From contig BFEA01000042.1 in the NCBI GenBank assembly GCA_003427395.1, positions 2,006,945 to 2,051,987 on the forward strand: a stretch of 45,043 bases of DNA, given 5' to 3'. The stretch comes from Chara braunii. Lineage: Eukaryota > Streptophyta > Charophyceae > Charales > Characeae. The notes beneath the pieces were generated by a model. It did not search any database. It had not been told where the DNA came from and was given only the letters and a program-made list of their open reading frames with translations. How positions within the stretch are numbered: position 1 is the first letter of the stretch; each line of letters starts with the position of its first letter. Below are positions 19,934 through 28,755 of the stretch, in pieces. The translations under genes and the position numbers were made by a program.

Positions 19934-20573
19934 CGTAATAGTCGTATTATCACAAAGCCAAACATCGAAGACGTTCAAACTTGCAAAGTATACAGCATCA
20001 TTGAATGTTTCTGTTTCAAAAATATAGGAAGAATACAAGTTGGAGTGCGTCCCTGACACGTTTCGATGGCCACCGCCATCTCATCAGGGGTTTTCCCCCC
20101 ACCTCCCCCACACTAGTCAAGCTCCCCTTCCAACCCTCTCCCGTCGTTCGCTGCAGTAGTCTCCGGAGACCATCAGCAGACCCGGTTGTTAGTCCTGACA
20201 ATAGAACACGCAATAAATGCTCATATACTCTAAACTACCGGGTCACAGACTGCACACCAAAAGCACTTACAACGGGTCCACACCGGTTGGTCCCATGCCT
20301 GGTTCCGAACCGGGCCCGACTACTCACAGAAAACGAAAAAAGTAAAAATGGAAATCCTAGCACAGTGTCGAGCTGTCCGGGTACTGCGCTCGCAAAACAA
20401 ACTGAAACGGGTCATGGTGGTTGGTCACCGGCAAGGCCTCCCTTGGTCATGAGCCGGGCCTGACTCCTTGCTACACAAGCCAACATAGAAACGCCAAAAT
20501 AGAAGAATGAATGAAACGGTTCCGTCGCAGTGACGTGCTATCAAGGTACCCCCTGTCCTAATAGCCGATTAAA
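19934..20573 (-). repeat. PLE1 5' pseudo-LTR
   Basis: The upstream copy of the direct repeat, partner of 14325-14966. It carries the better-preserved hammerhead. On the minus strand the LINE endonuclease half ends directly before it. Confidence 0.9.
20050..20092 (-). ncRNA. Hammerhead ribozyme core, PLE1 5' pseudo-LTR
   Basis: On the minus strand: CUGAUGA (20087-20081), a perfect 6-bp stem II GAUGGC/GCCAUC with GGUG loop (20080-20065), GAAA (20064-20061), then CGUGUC with a GUC cleavage triplet ending at 20055. Stem I is short (CCC/GGG with one bulged A). Stem III has no loop: ACGUGU here and the palindrome ACGCGU in the other copy. Such a tiny stem III suggests the minimal, probably dimer-active type I hammerheads reported from Penelope-like elements. 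Cleavage would process tandem or read-through RNA. Confidence 0.8.
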
Positions 20574-22094
20574 GCCTGGTGTCTTTTCTTCCTCCATTTG
20601 GAGAAACGCTGTCCATATTTCATTTTTTAGGAGTGACATTTCCAGGGTCTATCTCTGTTGCGGGGACAATTGTTTGTCCGAGGGCTGAAGAAAATTCTCC
20701 AGGTCCCGCTCCCTATTATATGCTTGCGTGTTCCAGATTTTCGACGAGTAGAGGTGTTTGAAGAATGTCCTCGTGATGAGTGTGCAATGTGCCATATTTG
20801 TAGCTATGACCTCCTCTCCCTTGGCCGGCTTGAAGAGTGTCTCGACTATTGTCCTTCGAGCGCAGGTTGTCGCCATACTGAAAACATGGCTATCCATTGT
20901 GGCTTCTGTGGTGAGTTTAACCGTCTTCCTTCTGACCCTCGCACCCTGTCATCTATATTGTGCAAGCTGCAACATACATTTTTTTAACTGTTGAATAATG
21001 TTTATATGCTCTTGTGAGTCTGCTTGTTGTTCTATGTCGAGAAGCTCCTTATAAATATCAAGTTCCTGGCAATGTTGTCAGGCTGCCTTTTCCTTAGAAA
21101 AGTCCTTGCATTTTTTGGCAAGGAAAATCAGACCATTAGTAAACCATGTGCAGTGGGATTTAAAGTGGGGCTTTTGTTGCTGCCAATATTGTCACACATC
21201 ACGAACGAAATGCAGGAAAAAATGGTCCTTCAACAAGGAGGTCTTTAATTTATAGAAACCATGACCCTGATCGGGCTGCTTTCGCATTGTCAAGATGATT
21301 CCACAAATCTTGATATCTTGTGATCCAGACCCAGGTATGGGTTACGCGGCAGAATAGCAGCCCATCGTAGCGCGCCTTCCAGGTCCTTTGAAGGAAGGAT
21401 CAAGTCGATTTGTGAACCAGACAATCTCATCGGGTCGTTGTTCCTGACATATTTGAGCGTACAATCATTTGGGTGCAGGCGGCAAAAAATATCAAAAAGA
21501 GAAAGGGAATCACACAAGTCTGCTAACATTTGCCCGTCCTCTTCCACAACGAAGGTGGGAGATGCCTGTGGGTTCCGTCTATCCTGCCATCTATTAGGGG
21601 CCGCATAAAAGTCCACTGCAATCACCAGCGGGATCCCCTCTGGTATTTGCAGCCCAAGCCCCTCGAGGAACATTCTTCTCTCGCCTACTGTGTTCGGGGA
21701 ATGTATACAAATGATGCAAAGCAACTCTTGTTCCACATCTCTATCATTGAGACCAACTGTCCCTCCTCCTCGTCTGTTGTTTAGTGGGCCGGTTTGATTC
21801 TAGAGTCGGCGGGTATCCATATCGCAACCCCTGCCGAACCCGGTCTGGGAGAATGGGCCCAAAATGCCGGGTGGGGCCACACCATTTTTTTGGCTCTGTG
21901 ATGCTCCAGTCTGTCTTCTAAGTTGGTCGCCTGGATGCACACCACATCCGGCCACCGTCTCCCCCCCCCCCCTCAAGCCTGTCTTTTCTCTGGGTTGCAC
22001 AGGGCTAGCCGGGCTAGGCCATTCACGTTGATCGATCGCATGTCTAGATTCGCAGCTTGCACACATCGTTGCCAGACTGGGTTCCTGCAATATA
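20574..22094 (-). pseudogene. L1-like LINE ORF2, endonuclease half
   Basis: From ATG at 22094 the minus strand reads MEDIETLYCRNPVWQRC, DMRSINVNGLARLAL and RRWPDVVCIQATNLEDRLEH. It continues with PGSAGVAIWIPA, IHSPNTVGERRMFLEGL, an AVDFYAAPNRWQDR segment, and SQIDLILPS (about 21400-21370). This is the order of an AP-endonuclease (EEP fold) that nicks target DNA for LINE priming. The usual AGDFN reads AVDFY here, so a catalytic Asn appears lost. Downstream (20900-20574) is the linker to the RT, ending IWTAFLQMEEEKTPG just where PLE1 begins. Several stops and frameshifts are present, including one at a C/G run near 21960. Confidence 0.85.
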
Positions 22095-22144
22095 GTGTTT
22101 CTATGTCTTCCATGTTGTTTTTCGACTGTCGTTAACGGCGGGCT

Positions 22145-23330
22145 AACTGGTATCAGGTAGTGTTTCCTTCAGAAAGAAAGGAAGGCGGTCTATCGTATCA
22201 GAGTGCTAGAAGAGGATAGAGGTTGGATGGCTTACAGACCGATGACACCGATTTCCGACGTACCCCTCGACCCCAGTGAATGGAGGTGGAGCCCAACAAA
22301 CCAGGTTGACCTTGCCAATCAAAGAGGAAGGAGGGTCCAAACGAAAGTGGATCTAACCCACCTGAAGGCAAAGACAACGTATAGAATGTTAAGAGCGTAA
22401 AAGAATCTGCGAGACATCGTAGAGGACAGGTGGCAGCGCCAACTCAATGTTGAACGAGGCCTGCTGAGACCGATCAAGTGGTTTGGGGACTACAAGCTGA
22501 AGCCAACAAAGATCTCCTCCCTGGAATGGCGGATAGCCCACCGCTGCCTGCCAACAAATGACTGGCCGATTGACCACACCAGTCTGGAACAGCAAGGGCG
22601 GGCAATGTCGTGCTGTCGAAGATGCCTGCAAAATTTTCCATCTCATAAGCACGAAGAGACACAAGAGCATATTTTCAAGCAATGGCCCTCATCGGTACTA
22701 CTATGGCGCTGGTGGGATAGGGTCTGGCGTCAGGGGGTACCAGACACGCCCTGGCCATGGGACTGGAGGCCCGTGGAGGGCAATCTTGCTGGGACATTAC
22801 CCTCATGCCCAGGAGAGCACCTTTATAGAGAACCTCTTCCGCGTTGGTAGGTGATCGGTGCTCTGGGTGATATGGTGGAGGAGATGCATTTTGGAAAGGG
22901 AAGGAACCAAGGCGGAGGAAGGGGAGGTGACTGAGCAGCTTAAACTCTTGATCCAAAGTGAGATCACATCTTAGTGGCAGGCGACCAAGGTGAAATTGGA
23001 TAGCGTTCCCACGTGGGGAGACGCTGACTGGATCATTTCCCGGTTCGGTGAAGATTGGCTGGGGGGGAGGCGAGAAGGTTGGATGGTGGAGGTGCGGTGG
23101 ACAGAAGATGGGCAAAAGAAAAAACAGGGGGATGAGCGGAATGTTTAGGACATACACGAGGGCCTGGCTAGGGACTACTGTACGGCATTTCGAGACTGGA
23201 AGAAAATTGGCCCCGAGCAGTGTTGTACCCCTGTTCACCGTTCACAGGGTCTGTGGACGGAAACCAGTCATGGCACGGAGAGCGGGATTGGTTTTTTTTT
23301 TTTTTTTTGCTGGGGGCAAGTTTTTTTTTT
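22145..23330 (+). pseudogene. LINE ORF2 3' part with RT-associated zinc-binding domain
   Basis: The plus strand reads VLEEDRGWMAYRPM and SEWRWSPTNQVDL. It continues with ISSLEWRIAHRCLPTNDWPI and then, after a frame change, CCRRC...KHEETQEHIFKQWPS (22605-22690). The C-x2-C followed by a spaced E-x2-x-H-I/L-F-x2 pattern is that of the zinc-binding domain found at the C-terminus of plant LINE ORF2. Text further on (DYCTAFRDWKKIGPEQ, 23170-23220) fits the protein tail. The fragment starts head-to-head with the minus-strand ORF2 start 50 bp away. The 3' end is lost in T runs and the assembly gap. Confidence 0.7.
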
Positions 23331-23334
23331 TTTT

Positions 23335-23822
23335 NNNNNNNNNNNNNNNNNNNNNNNNNNNNNNNNNNNNNNNNNNNNNNNNNNNNNNNNNNNNNNNNNN
23401 NNNNNNNNNNNNNNNNNNNNNNNNNNNNNNNNNNNNNNNNNNNNNNNNNNNNNNNNNNNNNNNNNNNNNNNNNNNNNNNNNNNNNNNNNNNNNNNNNNNN
23501 NNNNNNNNNNNNNNNNNNNNNNNNNNNNNNNNNNNNNNNNNNNNNNNNNNNNNNNNNNNNNNNNNNNNNNNNNNNNNNNNNNNNNNNNNNNNNNNNNNNN
23601 NNNNNNNNNNNNNNNNNNNNNNNNNNNNNNNNNNNNNNNNNNNNNNNNNNNNNNNNNNNNNNNNNNNNNNNNNNNNNNNNNNNNNNNNNNNNNNNNNNNN
23701 NNNNNNNNNNNNNNNNNNNNNNNNNNNNNNNNNNNNNNNNNNNNNNNNNNNNNNNNNNNNNNNNNNNNNNNNNNNNNNNNNNNNNNNNNNNNNNNNNNNN
23801 NNNNNNNNNNNNNNNNNNNNNN
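23335..23822. other. Assembly gap (488 N)
   Basis: A run of N preceded by two T runs (T17 and T16). The gap length may be nominal. Confidence 0.99.
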
Positions 23823-24400
23823 CCCGCCCCGATCCCGACCGTCCCGGCCTCCACGTGGGCGGAAACCCTGTGAACGGCCGCCGTGAGCGGATGTTCACAG
23901 AATTCGGCCCCCGTGACCGGCCGGTCACGTTCAAGCGACCGGTGCCGGTCACGTTCACGGGACCGGGACTGGCCCCGAGACCCCACTTAGGCCAACGCAG
24001 GAGTTTGGAGACCGTTTCCCCCGCCGCACCCGCTAACCTTGGTCGAGAGCTTGTGAGGCAGAAACCGAGACCGTGTCCTTTTTTGTTTACTTCTTTTAAC
24101 TTTATCGCTTTTTCCCTACTCCTCTTTACCCCTGTTTTTTCTTTCGGTTTGCTGGTTTGGTCTATTATACCTTCAAGTTGTGATCCGATAGTATGACAAC
24201 TTGAAGGAAAGAGGGCTGAGGTACAGGACCCTGCTGGTCCGCCTCAGAGGGTCCCCGTGCGCCTACAAGTCAGAGTAATGGGATGGGTTCTTTGGTAGGA
24301 GGTTAAGAAAGATAAGATGGGTAATGTTGCGGGTTGTTTTGAGTAGTCGGCATCTGTCAGATTGGATGGCAGGAAAATCAAGATGCATGTATATTTCACT
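23823..24400. other. GC-rich palindromic flank, no gene
   Basis: It contains the 16-nt perfect palindrome GTGACCGGCCGGTCAC (23913-23928) and several GTTCAC/GTGAAC words that pair with each other. After 24060 the text is ordinary. Possibly the end of an inverted-repeat element lost in the gap. Confidence 0.5.
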
Positions 24401-24410
24401 TGCCTTCACT

Positions 24411-24626
24411 TAGAGAGCATGGCGCGTGCGCTGGCCTGCGGGCTGGCTAGTGGGCATGGCACGTGCGCTGGCTTGCGGGTTGGCTAGCGAGCATGACGTG
24501 TGCGCTTGCTTGCGGGCTGGCTAGGGGGCATGGCGCTTGCGCTGGCTTGCGAGCTGGCTAGCGAGCATGGCGCGTGCGCTGGCTTGCGGGCTGGCCAGCG
24601 GGCATGGCGCGTGGGCTGGCTTGCGG
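24411..24626 (+). repeat. 37-bp minisatellite, six units
   Basis: The word CAT of the unit GGCTAGYGRGCATGGCGCGT... falls at 24418, 24455, 24492, 24529, 24566 and 24603, an exact 37-bp period with a few substitutions. One related monomer lies at 43516-43554. Confidence 0.95.
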
Positions 24627-24629
24627 TGT

Positions 24630-25597
24630 CGGCGTGAATACCCTTATAACGATATTCACCCTAGTTTTTGCAAGTGACAACAAATAAGTTTCATTCGAAA
24701 TTTGAGTACACTGCACGAGTCGCTGTTGTGTTTTGTTCACGCTGTTTAGATGGTTGACTAGAAGCAAAGAGCCTGAGTGTGTGGACACGCAGTTTTGAGG
24801 TGCGCATGATGATTCTTATTTTGATATTATAGAGTCGACGTTTCCGTCGGTGAAAATTTGATTTTTGATTAAAACTATGAAGGTTGTTCTCCATCTTGAA
24901 GTGACCAAGGTGCGTGTGCGCTCATACAGAAGACGACATCAGGCAGTAAGTTTGCTTTTGGGCGGTGATTAGAGCATGCGAGAGAGAATAAAACGTGAGC
25001 AGGGACCTCCACGCGGTGGACGCGGGAGGTTAATGGTCGTGGACTGAGTTGACAGGCCGAAGGAGTGATCTTGGAGTAGCGAATATGGGATTCTGCTAGT
25101 GCCAATGCCAGCCTTGGGCATAACACTATTGGTTACGATATTGGATTTTCGAGGTGGAGGCACGAGGATCGAGGGCGGCGACCGGTGGCGATGGAACATC
25201 AAAGCGGCCGAAGATGCCGTGGGGTTGAGGGCCTGGTGGGGCTGACCCCCTTGCTTTTTGTTGGGGCCCCATCCGTGGGCCCGGTCGACATAACTGAAAG
25301 GGGCACCGACAGTCTCCCTTCCCCAAACCACCGGTTCCCGATGCTTGTATTTTTATTTTTACTTTTATTTTTATTTTTCTTTAATTATTTTAGTCGCTGG
25401 TCCTGTTTCAAGGACGCAGCACCAGCATCAATACCGAGGTTGTTTGCACGGCACCAGCCAGCGTGGGCTGAAAGCGCCAGCAGTTGCAATTTCCGCGAAG
25501 TGGCCGTCACTACAGTCGAGGACCTTGACCACACTCCTATTTTGGCCGGCCCATTTGGGTTCCTGCATGTTCGGGATGCTAGCGAAATTCCTCTATC
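24630..25597. other. No gene recognised
   Basis: Ordinary mixed text with a TTTTTA-rich microsatellite at about 25345-25385. The open frames here are short and unrelated to anything I know. Confidence 0.4.
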
Positions 25598-26235
25598 CTA
25601 CCCGTCTTGAACCGAGGAGTTCGACGTGCATGCGAGTCGGTGGGTGACTAGCCCACGAGGGGGAGGAAGAAACCTGAGTGGCGGGACCCTCTGCGCATGC
25701 ACCGTCCGTCGCCCACGATGTGCTGTGAAAGGTTTGAGTGTGAGCATGCCCGGTCGGGCCCCGCAGATGGTGAACTGTGCCTAGGCGCAGCAGGGCGGGG
25801 GACCGGGGCAGCGGCCGCAGCAGCAACACTGACTGTGAGCAGCTGTGCGCACGAACCCCCTTCTCCACTTGGGTCTTCGGAGTTCTCATTTGTATATTTA
25901 CTACTACCACCAAGCTCTGCACTGGGACCTGCTCCACCTAGGCTCACGCAACAGGCGTCGCAGCAGGCCCAGAGGCGCCGAGGAGGGGCTCTCTGCAGCT
26001 GCACCATCCGTTGCCCACAGTCTGTTGTGAAGGGTTTGAGTGTGAGCATGCCTGGTCGGGGCTCGAAAGTGGTGAACTATGCGTAGCCAGGGTAGGCCAG
26101 GGGTGCTGTGGAGGAGGCCCGCAGCCATACTGACATGCAAATTATTCGTCAGGCTTTGGTATAAGGGCGAAAGACTGATCTAACTGTCTCGTAGCTGGTT
26201 CCGCCGAAGCTCCCCTCAGAATAGCGGGGGCTGTT
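25598..26235 (+). pseudogene. LSU (25S/28S) rRNA fragments, domain II, partly duplicated
   Basis: ACCCGTCTTGAACCGAGGAG and GCATGCGAGTC (25601-25638) match the conserved ACCCGTCTTGAAACACGGACC...GTGCGAGTC stretch. GTTTGAGTGTGAGCATGCC occurs twice (25734 and 26034), each followed by GTGAACTRTGC. The second copy goes on through GAGGCCCGCAGC, ATACTGACATGCAAAT, GGGCGAAAGACT, GTAGCTGGTTCC and CCCTCAGAATAGC (26115-26225), in true rRNA order. Mutations at invariant sites and the duplication show it is a pseudogene. Landmarks are recalled, not aligned. Confidence 0.85.
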
Positions 26236-26271
26236 GGGCAGCGCAGTCACACAGCTATGAGAGCGAACTCA

Positions 26272-26350
26272 CAATGAGGAGGCTCGCAGCTATACTGAGT
26301 TGCAAACGGCTCGTAGGACCGGGGCATAAAAGTTAAGACTGACCGAGCAG
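26272..26350 (+). pseudogene. Third LSU rRNA fragment, left part
   Basis: GAGGCTCGCAGCTATACTGAG, GCAAACGGCTCGT and GGGGCATAAAAG repeat the same rRNA section as 26115-26185 with more changes. It is interrupted at 26350 by a poly(A) retroposon and resumes at 27023. Confidence 0.75.
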
Positions 26351-26979
26351 GCCGGGGAGGGGAAGCATGGAACAATGACTGTGGAATGACTGTCGCTTAC
26401 CACACACACAAAACATGAATGACAAGTATGACAAGATGTATGACACTGGGTGTTGCGGACTAGTGGACTGCTTCATAATGCATCTTATGATGTTACCTCC
26501 CTCACCCCTCCCCTGACTCACACATTCCACCACATCTACTTCACAGATGATTGATAGCTTACTCACGTACAACTTTAGCCAGTACACATAATACATGACT
26601 CGCTCATACAAAGACGCAATGCCCTGAAACACTGGTAAAGTCTCAGACCTTTGTACATCTTCCTTATAGGTAGAGAATGACAGACAATACATGACGATCA
26701 ATTTCAATTAGGAGGACATTATTGCTGAGTTTAAGCGTAGTGGGCTAATTGAAAATACAAGGGGCTGCAAAATTGCACTGGGTCAACAGAGTAGGTGGGG
26801 CTCCAAGAGGGGATGGGTGACAACAGCAGCTCCAAGGGAGTTCGGAACCCGGGGGGTTACAGTAGAATGACCACTGTGCACGTGCATTAACGGACAATGA
26901 CCAGAGATTGATACATGTGACATTGTACGGTTTCCAGCAGGTGATTCTCCCCACCAATAGATCGAGCCGTGTCATTTGG

Positions 26980-27006
<27 letters not shown>
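26351..27006 (+). mobile_element. Poly(A) retroposon with 16-bp target duplication
   Basis: A 656-bp insert ends in ~27 A (26980-27006). AAGACTGACCGAGCAG (26335-26350) and AAGACTGACCAAGCAG (27007-27022) flank it, a 15/16 target site duplication. This is the hallmark of LINE-machinery retroposition. No protein is recognised inside, so it is a SINE-like element, a 5'-truncated LINE or a retrocopy of an unknown RNA. Its last 50 bp (CCAGCAGGTGATTCTCCCCACCAAT) recur before another poly(A) at 37500-37530. Confidence 0.85.
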
Positions 27007-27010
<4 letters not shown>

Positions 27011-27080
27011 CTGACCAAGCAGCCTAGTAGGAGGTTCCCTCCGAACTATCCTGGAGGATAGCGCAGCTGTTGAGGCCGAA
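27007..27080 (+). pseudogene. Third LSU rRNA fragment, right part
   Basis: CCTAGTAGGAGGTTCCCTCCGAACTATCC...GGATAGC matches the rRNA stretch TAGTAGCTGGTTCCCTCCGAAGTTTCCCTCAGGATAGC. It continues 26272-26350 once the retroposon is removed. Confidence 0.8.
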
Positions 27081-27835
27081 GGCGGATCTGGACGCGAAGC
27101 TGTGCCTGGTGCAAGCAAAGCAGGGAGGAAAGCAGCTACGGGTGAATGTGGCTATAGCGGAGGTTGAAGATGTATGCCCCCCTCGTTCCTCAGTGAAAAT
27201 GAGCTGGAGAAGATGGTAGGCAAGGGTTTTTAGGGCGGGCGAATCTGAATTTGTGTTCAGTTTTAGTAAGGATAGTAGAGTAGGAGTTAGTAAAAAAACG
27301 GAGTGCGTGACGATGGTGGGAGCGCAACTATGGCAGAAGGCGGAATTTCATTATTTCACTCGATTCTTTATAGAATCGAACGACCTAAGATCCGATTCCG
27401 GCGTTTTCGGGCCTCGTGAATCCATCTATGAACTCAGATTGATGAGGTGGGGGGCGAAAATTGCACCAGGAGCAGTAGGAGTTGCGCCCCCACTACGGAA
27501 ATGGGAACTTCGGTATTTGGCCATGATCTGGTGAAAAATTCATTTCGATGGAAGTAACGTTGGAGCAGCCGCGAAGATTGGAGACTTGCTCATCCTGACG
27601 ATGGAAGTAGCCACCCACTAGCGCTCTGCATGGCTGGAAAATAACGTATCTTTCCATGATCTAAAGAAAGATCCATTCTTATTGCGGATATTTGGAGCGA
27701 AATCGGCGGGGTGGGTGAGCAGTTCCGTTTGGCCGGGCGCAACTCGTTTACAGAGTCGCCATTGTCATCAAAGGACTTGTGCTACACTTATCTTAACCTT
27801 CATGGCGATGCTCGCGTGTAGAGAGAGACAGAGAG
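27081..27835. other. No gene recognised
   Basis: Mixed text. A segment near 27545-27650 (GGAAGTAGCCACCCACT, TGCATGGCTGGAAAATAAC) loosely resembles 34510-34600 on the other side of the TIR element. Both may belong to one host repeat that the element entered. Confidence 0.35.
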
Positions 27836-27954
27836 GGGATAATTGGTAGAAAGAGCCCACGCCAAAACCTTTTCGGTTTTGGCCGCCCAAAGTTCGGCCG
27901 TTTGGTACTACCGGCCCAATCAACTTTTCCATGGGTGAAAGGCGTTCGCGCCGT

Positions 27955-28554
27955 GTGATTAGTACATCCAATCGTGCAACCTCAGCATAAACAGTAACAA
28001 CAGTCATCAATCCACATCACATCGTCCAAGGACAGGAGACCAGAGAGAAATGAAGACAAAAGCAAAGGGAGCGAAGAAGAGGGAGGAAGAGGAGGAAGAG
28101 ACAAGAAGAAACACTAGGATGAAAAAAGTTCTCCGGAACGCCACATTGAAAAATTTGAATGAACTACAGACGGCAATGACCCGACTATTTTCGGCCGGCC
28201 GCCACCGGCGCTCGTCAGGGGTCTTCGTCGGTCGTGAGGTGTCTAGCCTATGCAGACGTCACTAATTTATATCCTGTGCTCTGAATAGAAGTCGTAGATT
28301 CCATCAAGGGACAGTAGAAACGTCTACACAAAGGGCGCAAACTAAAGCCAGAAATCGAACCTCTGACCTGCCACAAAAGAAAAATACCCCGGGACTAGTA
28401 CCCGGTACTGGCAACAAAATGTACCCCGGGACTGAAACCCGCAGGTTATAACCGTCGAACAAAAAAACAGGTCCTGGGACCGAAACCCGCGAATCCTCCA
28501 CCGCCAGTATACTCCACAAGTCAACTTACTTCGTATGGTCCCATCGAATGAACC
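27955..28554 (-). repeat. PLE2 3' pseudo-LTR
   Basis: From GTGATTAGTACATCCAATCG to GTATGGTCCC and shortly after. Partner is 33179-33783. It contains a hammerhead with one damaging change in stem III. Confidence 0.9.
28178..28223 (-). ncRNA. Hammerhead ribozyme, PLE2 3' pseudo-LTR (mutated)
   Basis: Stem I GACCC/GGGUC (28223-28219 with 28182-28178), CUGACGA (28218-28212) and GAAA (28192-28189) are kept. Stem III reads AAUAGU instead of the palindrome ACUAGU. Stem II pairs GCCGG/CCGGC with one bulged C. Confidence 0.7.
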
Positions 28555-28755
28555 CAAAATATATAGGACCCCGGGACTAAAAACCCGCGGGCTGTCCAAC
28601 AGATCTCAAGGGTTCCAAAACCAATTGTCTCATCACGTTCACAATACGTACTATTACTTATCATAGACCTCACGGCAAGCCATTGATAGATGATATACCA
28701 CTACACATTCAGTTACACTGAGAGAAACAGAATACCACGCGTATCAACTTAAACG

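Larger units (their letters stand above)
14325..20573 (-). mobile_element. PLE1: permuted Penelope-like retroelement with N-terminal GIY-YIG
   Basis: Direct repeats of ~640 bp (14325-14966 and 19934-20573) bound minus-strand coding remnants. In order these are a CCHC knuckle, a Lys/Glu-rich coiled coil, a basic region with a SAP-like motif, GIY-YIG nuclease, a Cys-x-Cys linker and RT. Penelope-like elements prime on target DNA and normally carry GIY-YIG after the RT. Elements with it before the RT form a separate clade known from green algae, protists and invertebrates. The direct repeats fit the pseudo-LTRs typical of the group, and each holds a hammerhead ribozyme core. The element lies inside the LINE ORF2: text left of 14325 and right of 20573 joins as one RT reading. 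Stops, frameshifts and a MITE (17816-18166) show it is dead. Confidence 0.85.

Noticed and set aside
23048-24196. Long open frames on both strands around 23.0-24.2 kb.
   Set aside because: They run through the assembly gap, where N is read as open.
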